Of a stretch of DNA of 64,000 bases, positions 53,651-61,547 are shown piece after piece. The position numbers were made by a program, and so were the translations under genes. This stretch comes from Pseudomonas sp. W4I3 (GTDB lineage: Bacteria > Pseudomonadota > Gammaproteobacteria > Pseudomonadales > Pseudomonadaceae), in NCBI RefSeq assembly GCF_030816195.1, contig NZ_JAUSXS010000001.1, forward strand, positions 2,069,501 through 2,133,500, written 5' to 3'. A model generated the notes under the pieces. It made no database searches. It was given only the letters and a program-made list of their open reading frames with translations, and was not told the DNA's origin. Positions within the stretch are counted from its first letter, which is position 1. The number at the start of each line of letters is the position of its first letter.

Positions 53651-56209
53651 TCAGAAGAACCGCGTCACGCTGATCTTCGCATCGCGCCCCTTGGTGTAGG
53701 CGCGGTCGCCGCTCAACGCCGGGCGGAAGTTGTTGTTGAACAGGTTGTCCACGGTGAAGTTCACCTCGGTGCCTTTCAGGTACGCCTGCTGCGGCGCCCA
53801 TTTGGCGAACAGCCCCTGGGTGTTGTAGCGCTTGTTGCCGTACTGGTCGTAGAACAGGTCGCCGACCCCGGAACCCGGCCCGCCGGAGTATTTGTCGCTG
53901 GGCAGGCGGTCGGTGGCACCGATGAATTGGCCCATCCAACCCACCTGGGCATCCCAGGCCGGGATGTGGGTACCCAGCACCAGCACCCATTTGGTCGGCG
54001 GAATATCCCGCGCTGCCACGTCCGGGCCCCACGGGTTGGTGTAGGCGCCTTCGTGTTGGCCTTTGGCATAGGCGAACGACACCGAGCCGAACAGGTAGGT
54101 GGAGTTGTAGATCGACTCGACCTCAATGCCCTTGATGGTCAGGCCACCGATGTTGCGGTAGTTGGGCAGCGCCCCCGGCGGGCAAGCGGAGGCGATGGTG
54201 CCGCCGTTGACGGCCTGGTTCTGGCAGCCCACGCCGGTGGCCTTGAAGATTTCGTCTTCGACCTTGTTGTGGAACAAGGTGGTGCGCAGTTGCAGGTTGT
54301 CATCCTGGGCGACCAGGTTGTCGAAGCGGGTGATGTTGCCCAGGGTAATCGAGGTGATGCGCTCCGGGTCGAGGTCGACACTGGTGGCGGTGCGGCTGCC
54401 GAGGCCTTGCACTTCGTATTGCTCGTCGATCACGGGGGCACGCCAGGTCTGGCTCCAGTTGGCGAACAGGCCGACATTCGGTGTCACGGTCCAGAACAGC
54501 GCGAGGCGCGGCGACCAGCCGGTGTAGGTGCGGTCGCTGTAGTCGTGGCCAACGGCTGGGTCGGGGTTGTTGTAGTACGGCGCATCGTTGCCTTCGCCCC
54601 GGTTGCGCACATGGTCGTAGCGCAGCGACGGCGTAATGGTCAGGTCGCCCAGGGTCACCGCGTCCTGGATAAAGAAGCTGTTGGTGTCGACCTTGCCGTG
54701 GGGCATGAAGCCCGGCTGAAAGTGGCCATTGTTGTAGCGCGGGGTGTTGTAGGTGCTGCCCGGCATCCACATCTCGGTTTCGCGCACGTGCTTGCGAACC
54801 TGCCCGCCCACCGTCAGCGCATGCTCCAAGGGCCCGGTGTCGAACAGGCTGACGTTGCGTATGTCGAGGTGCTTGTCGGTGTAGGCGGTGTCCATCTTGC
54901 GCCCGCCGGTGGCCAGCTGGAAAAACGCGGTGGCATCACGCTCGTCGGTCTGTTCGGTGTTCGACTGTGAGTACTTCACGGTCAGGTCCACCAGCGGGTT
55001 GTCCAGCGGCTGGTACTGGTACTTGCCCGACCAGGTGGTGTCGACGGTATCGCGGTGCGCCAGGAAGCGCTTGAGCGCACCTTCGTAACCGTAGCGGTCG
55101 ATGTTGGCCTGGGTCGGCGGTGTCGGGTAGCTGGCAGCGGAAAAGGGCGTCCAGCGGTTGCTGTGGGAACGCGAGTAGGACAGCCCGACACTGTGTTCTT
55201 CGGTGAAGTGCGCATTGACCTTGAACAGCTTGCCGTCCACGTCCTGGGCGCTGTTGGGCAGGCGCTGGGGATTGATCGGGTACTGGTTGTTCTCGTTGGG
55301 TAATTTGCCGGCCACCTTCATGTCGCCGCCGTCGCGTTGGGTCAGGTAGGCCAGCGCGTCGAAACGGCCGTCTTCGGTGCGGCCATTCACGGCGCTGCTA
55401 TAGACCTGTTCGTGGTCGTTGCTCGAATAGCCGTACTTGAGCATCGCGCCGCTGTTGCGACCGTCTTTGAGCAAATCCGGGGCATCCTTGGTGGTCATGT
55501 TCACCGTTCCGCCAAAACCGCCGTTGCCGGTGAAGGGCGAGTTGGGGCCTTTCTCCACCTCGATGCTCTTGATCAGCTCCGGCTCGATAAACACCGTGCC
55601 CTGCTGGTAGCGCTCAAAGCCGCTCTTGGTCGCGCCATCGACGGTCATCGGCACGTCTTCGGCATCGCCGAAACCGCGGATGTTGATGGTCTGGCCGCCG
55701 GGTTTCAGCGAGCCGCCCTGGCTGACGCCGGGCAAGGTCTGCAGCAGGCTCGGTATGTTGTTGGACTGGTAGCGGTCGATGTCGGCCTGGGTCAGGGTGG
55801 AGCGGTTGACGGTGCTGGAATTCACTTCGTTGCCGGTGCCGATCACGCTCAAGGTATCGAGCTGGATCGCGCTGCTTTGCGTGGTCTTGGCGGCCTCGGC
55901 GCGCACCACATACGTGCTGCCGACCTTGATCAGGGTGAACTCACCGTCCTTGAGCAAGGTACGAATCGCCACTTCTGCGCTGTAGTCGCCCTTGAGCGCC
56001 GGCGCCTGCACATTTTTGAGCACCGCTTCATCGAACAGCAGCTGGATTTTCGCTTGCTGCGCCACTTGGCTCAGGGAGGTGGCCAATGACTGGGCGGGCA
56101 GTTGCAGCTTGAACGACTCGGCCTGGGCACTGACGCTGAACGCCAGGCAGGTTGCAAGCAGGGCCGGTCGAAGAAACAGGTGCGAAGCAGGGCAAGGCGC
56201 GCGAAACAT
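53651..56209 (-). CDS. TonB-dependent receptor with signalling domain (possibly haem, HasR-like)
   Basis: 852 residues. Signal peptide (cleavage near VSAQA), then an STN signalling domain (residues about 35-105, LATSLSQVAQQAKIQLLFDE), the plug (LTQADIDRYQSNNIPSLLQTLPGV, INIRGFGDAEDVPMTVDG) and a 22-strand barrel that ends SVTRFF. The sequence TWRAPVIDEQYE resembles the FRAP part of haem receptors, and the architecture fits HasR-like proteins, but the other haem marker (NPNL) is not clear. No hasA is seen. The STN domain and the FecR/ECF genes just upstream make it a cell-surface signalling receptor. Confidence 0.87.
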   Translation of the reverse strand: MFRAPCPASHLFLRPALLATCLAFSVSAQAESFKLQLPAQSLATSLSQVAQQAKIQLLFDEAVLKNVQAPALKGDYSAEVAIRTLLKDGEFTLIKVGSTYVVRAEAAKTTQSSAIQLDTLSVIGTGNEVNSSTVNRSTLTQADIDRYQSNNIPSLLQTLPGVSQGGSLKPGGQTINIRGFGDAEDVPMTVDGATKSGFERYQQGTVFIEPELIKSIEVEKGPNSPFTGNGGFGGTVNMTTKDAPDLLKDGRNSGAMLKYGYSSNDHEQVYSSAVNGRTEDGRFDALAYLTQRDGGDMKVAGKLPNENNQYPINPQRLPNSAQDVDGKLFKVNAHFTEEHSVGLSYSRSHSNRWTPFSAASYPTPPTQANIDRYGYEGALKRFLAHRDTVDTTWSGKYQYQPLDNPLVDLTVKYSQSNTEQTDERDATAFFQLATGGRKMDTAYTDKHLDIRNVSLFDTGPLEHALTVGGQVRKHVRETEMWMPGSTYNTPRYNNGHFQPGFMPHGKVDTNSFFIQDAVTLGDLTITPSLRYDHVRNRGEGNDAPYYNNPDPAVGHDYSDRTYTGWSPRLALFWTVTPNVGLFANWSQTWRAPVIDEQYEVQGLGSRTATSVDLDPERITSITLGNITRFDNLVAQDDNLQLRTTLFHNKVEDEIFKATGVGCQNQAVNGGTIASACPPGALPNYRNIGGLTIKGIEVESIYNSTYLFGSVSFAYAKGQHEGAYTNPWGPDVAARDIPPTKWVLVLGTHIPAWDAQVGWMGQFIGATDRLPSDKYSGGPGSGVGDLFYDQYGNKRYNTQGLFAKWAPQQAYLKGTEVNFTVDNLFNNNFRPALSGDRAYTKGRDAKISVTRFF

Positions 56210-56299
56210 GAGATCCCCCGGTGCGGCTAAATAGCCAAAAAGGTGTGCGTATCAAACGCAGACGGGAGGAAGACGGGGCAGGCAAGGAAATCCACATAT

Positions 56300-56318
56300 G
56301 CAAATGAAAAATATTCTC
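56300..56318 (-). promoter_or_regulatory. Fur-like box upstream of the TonB receptor
   Basis: Minus-strand GAGAATATTTTTCATTTGC matches 12 of 19 bases of the Fur consensus. It is bracketed by an inverted repeat TCCACATATG / CATGTGTGGA (56291-56300 and 56319-56328). Confidence 0.45.
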
Positions 56319-56327
56319 ATGTGTGGA

Positions 56328-57293
56328 TTATTTGCTCGATTCGATGCGCACGATGCCGTCGGCCGAGGTCACGGTTTTTACCGGCAACAGCGCGGGCAGG
56401 GCATTGAGCAGCGCGTCGGGGTCATTCACGTCCAGGTTGCCCGACACCTTGAGTTGCGCCACGGCCTTGCTCACCTGCAATGGCGCCTGGGGGCGGTACA
56501 GGCTCAATTCGTCGATCAGGCTGGCCAGCTCGCGATTGCGAAACGACAAGTGCCCGCTGCGCCAATCAGCGACTTCCTCGGCGCTGAGGGTTTGTTGCTG
56601 CAACGTGCCCTTGGCGTACTGATAAATCGCGCGCTGCCTGGCCTCAAGCAGCGTTACCGAATGTTTTGCATCCGGCTCGAACGCCACTTGGCCATGGGCC
56701 ACGCTGACCACCAACTGCTGTTCGCTGCGGCGCACATCGAAGCCGGTGCCCACCACCCGTACATTGGCCTCGCCGGCTTGTACGTAAAGTGGGCGTTCCT
56801 TGTCGGCGACGACTTCGATGTACAGCTGGCCTTTGTCCAGATGAAGGATGCGCTGGTGTGCGGTGAAGTCCACGCGGATGTGGGTATTGGCGTTCACATA
56901 CAAGGTGCTGCCATCGGGCAGGTTCAAGGTACGCATGCCCTTGGCATGCGCGGCAACCTGGCTGTGATACAGCTCGCGGGGCGCGCCGAGATGGGTGGCA
57001 AGCACCGCGCAGAGCACGGCGGCCGCTACTGCCAGGGCAGGGCGCCACACGGATGTGCGCCGAGGCAGCACCACGGGTTTGTTCAACTGCTGCAACTGGG
57101 CAAGGTCAGCCCACAATTGCTCGAACTCGGCATAGGCGCGCGCATGGGCCGGATTGGCCTGCCACGCGGCAAAGGCTTTGCGGTCGGCACGGCCGGTGTC
57201 GTTGCGGTTGCGTGCAAACCAGCTGGCGGCTTGGGCGTCGATGGAGTCGCTCGCTTCGCTATCCAGCGCGTCGATGTCGCTCAGGCGGTTCAT
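56328..57293 (-). CDS. FecR-family anti-sigma/transmembrane sensor
   Basis: 321 residues. The N-terminal DUF4880 region (SIDAQAASWFARNRNDTG, AFAAWQANPAHARAYAEFEQ) binds the sigma factor in the cytoplasm. One membrane helix lies near residues 86-105 (ALAVAAAVLCAVLATHLG). The periplasmic FecR domain has LNLPDGSTLYVNANTHIRVD and GQLYIEVVADKERPLYVQ, and it reads the receptor STN domain. The start overlaps the ECF sigma gene by four bases. The system is FecIRA-like: receptor, FecR, FecI. Confidence 0.93.
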   Translation of the reverse strand: MNRLSDIDALDSEASDSIDAQAASWFARNRNDTGRADRKAFAAWQANPAHARAYAEFEQLWADLAQLQQLNKPVVLPRRTSVWRPALAVAAAVLCAVLATHLGAPRELYHSQVAAHAKGMRTLNLPDGSTLYVNANTHIRVDFTAHQRILHLDKGQLYIEVVADKERPLYVQAGEANVRVVGTGFDVRRSEQQLVVSVAHGQVAFEPDAKHSVTLLEARQRAIYQYAKGTLQQQTLSAEEVADWRSGHLSFRNRELASLIDELSLYRPQAPLQVSKAVAQLKVSGNLDVNDPDALLNALPALLPVKTVTSADGIVRIESSK

Positions 57294-57829
57294 TGTGGCT
57301 GCTCCGTGCCGGGTTCAGGTTGAAGGCGTCGCTTGCAATGCAGCAGGGCAAAAGCGATGTGCTTTTCCACCATGCTCGTCGAAATACCCATGCGCGCGGC
57401 GATCTGTGCCTGGCTCAAGCCTTCGAAGCGATGCAGCATAAGGGCTTCTCGTCGGCGGGGCGAGAGTTCGGCAAGGACTTCTTTCAACTGTTCCAGGCGC
57501 TGGCTGCGCAGCGCAGCGGCCATGGGCTCGTTTTGCTCGTCGGTGACCGGTTCGGTGTGCGCCTCGGCCGAATCGGCATGGACGCTTTGGCGGACCTTTT
57601 GTTTACGCCAGTGATCGCGCAACAGATTGCGCGCCATCTGAAACAGAAACGCCCGAGGCTGCTCGACCTTGGCCCGGTCGCGGTAGTCCAGCCATTGGGT
57701 AAACACATCCTGGGCCATGTCCGCCGCGTCACTGGCGTTGCCCGTGCGTTTGCGCAGGAAATACAGAATATCTGCATAAAACCCGCGGCAGGCATCGGCC
57801 GACAACGGGTCGGGCTTGGGACGAGACAT
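57290..57829 (-). CDS. ECF sigma factor of the FecI/FpvI type
   Basis: 179 residues. Region 2 is in GFYADILYFLRKRTGNASDA and DVFTQWLDYRD, region 4 in LSPRRREALMLHRFEGLSQA and MGISTSMVEKHIAFALLHCK; the conserved VEKHI at the end is typical of iron-starvation sigma factors. Released by FecR when the receptor binds its ligand, it should transcribe the receptor gene. A Fur-like box lies 44-62 bases ahead of the ATG. It is the first gene of the sigma-FecR pair; the receptor lies after a gap of 118 bases. Confidence 0.93.
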   Translation of the reverse strand: MSRPKPDPLSADACRGFYADILYFLRKRTGNASDAADMAQDVFTQWLDYRDRAKVEQPRAFLFQMARNLLRDHWRKQKVRQSVHADSAEAHTEPVTDEQNEPMAAALRSQRLEQLKEVLAELSPRRREALMLHRFEGLSQAQIAARMGISTSMVEKHIAFALLHCKRRLQPEPGTEQPQ

Positions 57830-57872
57830 GGATATCCTTCTTGACGAAGCACGGCTTGGAAAGGTCGCGAAT

Positions 57873-57891
57873 GATATCGAGAATTATTGTT
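57873..57891. promoter_or_regulatory. Fur box upstream of the ECF sigma gene
   Basis: GATATCGAGAATTATTGTT matches 13 of 19 bases of the Fur consensus GATAATGATAATCATTATC. It lies 44-62 bases ahead of the sigma gene start and fits iron repression of the system. Confidence 0.6.
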
Positions 57892-57920
57892 ATTTGTCTC
57901 TGGTTATGTGGGAGTCAGTG

Positions 57921-58793
57921 CTATCGCAGCAATGCCTTCAGTTGCTCGGTCTCGGCTTCGCCCAGCGGGAACACCGGCAAGCGTGGATGGCCCACCTCCA
58001 GCCCGGTCAAGCGCAGCCCTGCCTTGATCGTCGCCGGCAACCCGCCCTTGAGGATGAATTGCAGCAAGGGCAACTGTCGATAAAACAGCGCTCGCGCCTG
58101 GTTCAAGTCGTTGGCCAGTACGGCCTGATACAAATCCAGGTTCAGTTGTGCAATCAAGTTCGGCGCTGCGGTGCACCAGCCGATGGCGCCGGCCGCGAAC
58201 GCCTCCAGGGCCAGCGGGTTGCAGCCGTTGTAGAACGGCACGTCACTCTGGCGTTTCAACGCATGCATGCGCTGGATATCCCCAGTGCTCTCTTTGACCA
58301 TGGTCACGTTCTCGACCGCTTTGAGAATGCGCAGGATCAGTTCGACCGACATGTCGGTGCCGCTGGTGGCCGGGTTGTTGTAGAGCATGATCGGCACGCC
58401 GACGCTGTCGCCAATCGCCGCGTAGTGGGCGAGGATTTCCGCCTCGCTGAGTTTCCAGTACGAGGCGGGCAGCACCATCACCCCATCGGCGCCGTGGTGT
58501 TCGGCGTAGCGGGCGCGGCGCACGGCCTTGGCGGTGGTCAGGTCGGACACGCTGACGATGGTCGGTACGCGTTTGGCAACCTTGTGCAGGCTGTAGGCGC
58601 TGACCTCATCCCATTCGGCATCGCTCAGGTAAGCCCCTTCGCCGGTGCTGCCCAAGGGGGCGATGGCGTGAACGCCGCTGTCGATCAAACGGTCGATGGA
58701 ACGCCCGAGGGCGTCGAGGTCAACGCGCTGGCCGTCGGCGCTGAATGGGGTGATGGTGTAGCCGATAATGCCGTGAAGGGTGGGCTTGGACAT
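57921..58793 (-). CDS. DapA/NanA superfamily aldolase-lyase (not true DapA)
   Basis: 290 residues, TIM barrel of the dihydrodipicolinate synthase family. The Schiff base lysine is in MVKESTGD, the GxTGE loop is PLGSTGEGAYL and the tyrosine is in IMLYNNPATSG. The arginine that follows in real DapA (YNVPSRTG) is replaced by Thr here, so lysine synthesis is unlikely. It probably cleaves or makes a 2-keto-acid such as a keto-deoxy sugar acid. The class II aldolase gene lies 27 bases ahead on the same strand, so one operon. Confidence 0.87.
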   Translation of the reverse strand: MSKPTLHGIIGYTITPFSADGQRVDLDALGRSIDRLIDSGVHAIAPLGSTGEGAYLSDAEWDEVSAYSLHKVAKRVPTIVSVSDLTTAKAVRRARYAEHHGADGVMVLPASYWKLSEAEILAHYAAIGDSVGVPIMLYNNPATSGTDMSVELILRILKAVENVTMVKESTGDIQRMHALKRQSDVPFYNGCNPLALEAFAAGAIGWCTAAPNLIAQLNLDLYQAVLANDLNQARALFYRQLPLLQFILKGGLPATIKAGLRLTGLEVGHPRLPVFPLGEAETEQLKALLR

Positions 58794-58820
58794 AAGGGTG
58801 CTCCGCTCGTAAAAAGGCGA

Positions 58821-59603
58821 TCAGTTCAGGCAATCGGCGTGTTGGCGCAGGTTTTGCCGGGCGTAGTAATTGAAGGCGGCGCCGTGGCGCTTGGGCTTGG
58901 AAATCCAGGCGTGGGCTTCGCGCCCCAACGTCGGCAGGATCGGTTTGATCGTGCCGGCCGCCATCGCCAGCAGCTGCAGCTTGGCGGCTCGCTCGATCAA
59001 CTGCGCGATCACACAGGCTTCCTCGATGCTCGCCCCGGTAGACAATTGGCCGTGGTGCGAGAGCAGGATCGCGCGTTTGTCGCCCAGGGCGCTGGTGATG
59101 ATTTCGCCCTCTTCGTTGCCCACCGGTACACCCGGCCAGGCTTGCAGGAACGCGCAGTCTTCGTACAGCGGGCAGAGGTCCATGTGCGACACCTGCAACG
59201 GCACTTCCAGCATCGACAATGCGGCGATGTGCGTTGGGTGCGTATGGATGATGCAGTTTACATCCGGCCGCCCACGGTACACCCAGGTGTGGAAACGATT
59301 GGCCGGGTTGGGAATGCCGTGGCCCTCGAGCACCTCAAGGTCTTCGTTGACCAGCAATAGGTTGCTGGCGGTGATCTCATCGAAGCCCAGGCCCAGCTGT
59401 TGGGTGTAGTAGGTGCCCGGCGTCGGCCCGCGCGCGGTGATCTGCCCGGCCAGGCCGGAGTCGTGCCCGTGTTCGAAGAGAATGCGGCAAGTGAGTGCCA
59501 GCTTTTGCCGGTCGGTCCACGTATTATCTGCCAGGCTGTTTTGCATCTGGATCAGTGCTTGCTTGACCAGTTGGTCTTTGGGAAGTGCTAATGTCTTGGC
59601 CAT
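58821..59603 (-). CDS. Class II aldolase/adducin-family protein
   Basis: 260 residues. A zinc-dependent aldolase/decarboxylase fold like AraD or FucA. The metal ligands are in HTHPTHIAAL and LLSHHGQLSTGAS, with the conserved glycine-rich region GQITARG before them. Such enzymes act on sugar phosphates or on 3-oxo acids, so the reaction cannot be fixed. The ATG at 59603 has AAGGA nine bases ahead. It is coupled with the DapA-like gene and divergent from the XRE-cupin regulator, whose likely operator sits between them. Confidence 0.88.
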   Translation of the reverse strand: MAKTLALPKDQLVKQALIQMQNSLADNTWTDRQKLALTCRILFEHGHDSGLAGQITARGPTPGTYYTQQLGLGFDEITASNLLLVNEDLEVLEGHGIPNPANRFHTWVYRGRPDVNCIIHTHPTHIAALSMLEVPLQVSHMDLCPLYEDCAFLQAWPGVPVGNEEGEIITSALGDKRAILLSHHGQLSTGASIEEACVIAQLIERAAKLQLLAMAAGTIKPILPTLGREAHAWISKPKRHGAAFNYYARQNLRQHADCLN

Positions 59604-59631
59604 ATGAGTGTGTCCTTTGGGTGAGCGCAAA

Positions 59632-59665
59632 TGACACTTTAGATGCTATATGACACTTTGTGTCA
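59632..59665. promoter_or_regulatory. Operator-like repeats between aldolase and XRE-cupin genes
   Basis: TGACACTTT at 59632-59640 is repeated at 59651 as part of the perfect dyad TGACAC-TTT-GTGTCA (59651-59665). Direct repeats are 19 bases apart. It lies between two divergent starts, so the XRE protein is the likely binder. Confidence 0.6.
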
Positions 59666-59711
59666 TTAGCAAGCATGGCTTTTCGTTTTCTGCAGGGATT
59701 AACCGCAGCGC

Positions 59712-60239
59712 ATGTCTATCCGTTTGAAATTACTGAGAAAAAAACTTGGCGTGACGCTGGAAGCCCTGGCGGAAAAATCCGGGATGACTAAGAGTTACCT
59801 GTCGAAGGTCGAACGCGGGCTCAATACGCCGTCCATCGCCGCTGCGCTGAAACTGGCCAAGGCGCTGAATGTGAACGTCGAAGAGTTGTTCAGCGAAGAA
59901 CGCGTCAGCCTCGACAGCTACAGCCTGGTGCGCAGCGATGAGCGGCCTGACACCTCGCCCGGTTACGCGGTGCTTGCCCATCAGGTCAGCGAGCGTAGCC
60001 TGTTGCCGTTCATCATCTACCCGCCGAAGGAATTTACGGACAAGACCTTCAAAGAGCATCTGGGCGAGGAGTTTTTGTTCGTGCATGAAGGCCGGGTGGA
60101 GGTGGACTTCATGACCGAGCGAGTGATTCTGGAACGCGGCGATGCGTTGCATTTCAACGCGCAGAAACCCCACCGGATTCGCTCGGTGGGGGAGGCGCAG
60201 GCGCAGTTGCTGGTGGTGGTGCACAGCGCAGAAGAATGA
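59712..60239 (+). CDS. XRE-family regulator with C-terminal cupin domain
   Basis: 175 residues. HTH of Cro/CI type at residues about 5-60 (KLGVTLEALAEKSGMTKSYL, SKVERGLNTPSIAAALKLAK) and a cupin ligand domain at about 100-172 (EHLGEEFLFVHEGRVEVDFM, LERGDALHFNAQKPHRIRSV). Regulators of this build sense a small metabolite in the cupin barrel (as in PuuR). Placed divergently from the class II aldolase and DapA-like genes, it probably controls them in response to their substrate. Confidence 0.9.
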   Translation: MSIRLKLLRKKLGVTLEALAEKSGMTKSYLSKVERGLNTPSIAAALKLAKALNVNVEELFSEERVSLDSYSLVRSDERPDTSPGYAVLAHQVSERSLLPFIIYPPKEFTDKTFKEHLGEEFLFVHEGRVEVDFMTERVILERGDALHFNAQKPHRIRSVGEAQAQLLVVVHSAEE

Positions 60240-60267
60240 TGCAGGCTGCATGTCAGTGAAGGCTTTT

Positions 60268-60367
60268 TGTAGGAGCGAGCTTGCTCGCGAAGAACTCATG
60301 GCCACCGCGTTTCATTCAGAATGAACGCGTTGCCTGGACGTTTTTCGCGAGCAAGCTCGCTCCTACA
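60268..60367. repeat. REPIN of a second family (GTAGGAGCGAGCTTGCTCGCG)
   Basis: Arms TGTAGGAGCGAGCTTGCTCG and the complement ending GCTCCTACA enclose a middle hairpin with CGCGTTTCATTC/GAATGAACGCG. Different in sequence from the GTGGGAGGGGG family. It lies between the regulator and the DUF4917 gene. Confidence 0.9.
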
Positions 60368-60407
60368 GTGGGCTACTTTCGCTTAACTGAAGCCCCCACA
60401 GCTTCAA

Positions 60408-61424
60408 TCAGCGCTCGACCGGTACCGACAGCGCCGAGTTGCCAAGAGCATGAGTGCGTGCCGCAAAGAACTTCAGGTCCATCCCGCTACCGTCGAACAA
60501 CTCACAATACCGGCGCTTTTGCTGACGAATAAACCCGTCGCTGCGCCCCGATACGGAAATCGCCAGGGTGGTAATGCTGGCCTGGCGTATTGCGTCCACC
60601 AGGTGTTTGTCCTGCGGCCCCAGGTCATGGCCGAAGATGCACAGCGCGCCCTGGTGGGTAAGTAACTGTTCATAGCAGAACGACAGGTAATCCGAACTGC
60701 GGATGGTCTTGAGCTTCTCCTGCACCTTGCCTTCGCTGACAAACAGCGGCACATCGTCCAGGGTCTTGATCGTGTTGTTGATCGCGAAGCTGCTGAGCAG
60801 CGTGCTGTCGGTGGACGGCAGTTTGCGCGCGCTGCCGTCGAGGTTGCGCACCAGGTGCAGGCCGCCGTGCAGGTACAGAATACGCGTGGCGTCGCTGCGG
60901 GTATCGCGCAGGTCGAAGCTTGAGTCGGGGCTGCGGAACAGGTCGTCGATACCGGGTGTGTGCAGGGTCGCCCAGTAGTTGAGCAGGTCGTAGTTGCTGG
61001 TGAACACCGTGGCGTAGCGGGCCAGTTCAGTGTTGATAGTCGCCAGGGTCGAGGGCTGCACCAGGCGCCAGGGGATATGCACGGCGTGGATCGTATTGAT
61101 CAGCGCTTCCTTGATCGCGTAATAGCGATTGCGCGGTGCCGCCGAGCTGACCGCCAGGGCCTTGTTGACGCGGCTGGTGGTTTTCAAGGCGCCCAGGGCC
61201 TGCTCGAAACTGCGGGTTTGCAAGGCATCGAACACACTGAGTTCGGATGGGCTCAGGGGCTTTTCTTCCACCGTGCGAGCGTTTTCAAACAGCGAGTCGT
61301 AGGCAAAGTCTTCCCAGATCGCACGGCTTGCGCCATTGCCGATCAGAATCCCATTGAAGTCGATCGCGTCGCGCAGTGCGCTCCAGTCTTCAAGGTGGGC
61401 GTCAATATCCTGGAAGTCCTTCAT
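60408..61424 (-). CDS. DUF4917 family protein, SIR2-like fold suspected
   Basis: 338 residues, no signal peptide. The DUF4917 pattern includes NGILIGNGASRAIWEDFAYD at the N-terminus, FTSNYDLLNYW in the middle, ILYLHGGLHLV, and CIFGHDLGPQDKHLVDAI near the end. The order glycine-rich loop, T-(S/T)-N-Y-D, L-H-G and F-G-H-x-L is that of SIR2-like and AbiH-type proteins, which bind NAD or act in phage defence. The catalytic histidine of SIR2 cannot be assigned with certainty. Monocistronic, between a second-family REPIN and the divergent alcohol dehydrogenase. Role not established. Confidence 0.75.
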   Translation of the reverse strand: MKDFQDIDAHLEDWSALRDAIDFNGILIGNGASRAIWEDFAYDSLFENARTVEEKPLSPSELSVFDALQTRSFEQALGALKTTSRVNKALAVSSAAPRNRYYAIKEALINTIHAVHIPWRLVQPSTLATINTELARYATVFTSNYDLLNYWATLHTPGIDDLFRSPDSSFDLRDTRSDATRILYLHGGLHLVRNLDGSARKLPSTDSTLLSSFAINNTIKTLDDVPLFVSEGKVQEKLKTIRSSDYLSFCYEQLLTHQGALCIFGHDLGPQDKHLVDAIRQASITTLAISVSGRSDGFIRQQKRRYCELFDGSGMDLKFFAARTHALGNSALSVPVER

Positions 61425-61477
61425 TGCGGCGGGTCTACTCGAAATCGGCTGGACGGTGACTTTATCACGAGCCGGCG

Positions 61478-61491
61478 TTGATCCTGATCAA
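61478..61491. promoter_or_regulatory. Perfect Anr/FNR box upstream of the alcohol dehydrogenase
   Basis: TTGATCCTGATCAA matches all ten conserved bases of TTGAT-N4-ATCAA. It lies 57 bases ahead of the ATG. GATTCT at 61514 or TATAAA at 61525 could be the -10. Confidence 0.7.
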
Positions 61492-61547
61492 GATGCGGCA
61501 AGCGGTAGCGGTGGATTCTGTGGCTATAAAGCCCTTGAGGATCGACC

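Noticed and set aside
56210..56290. FecI-type promoter ahead of the TonB receptor
   Set aside because: CGTCT is present on the minus strand, but a convincing -35 at the right spacing is not seen.
57921..58793. True dihydrodipicolinate synthase (dapA)
   Set aside because: The substrate-binding Arg after the active-site Tyr is replaced, and the partner gene is a class II aldolase.
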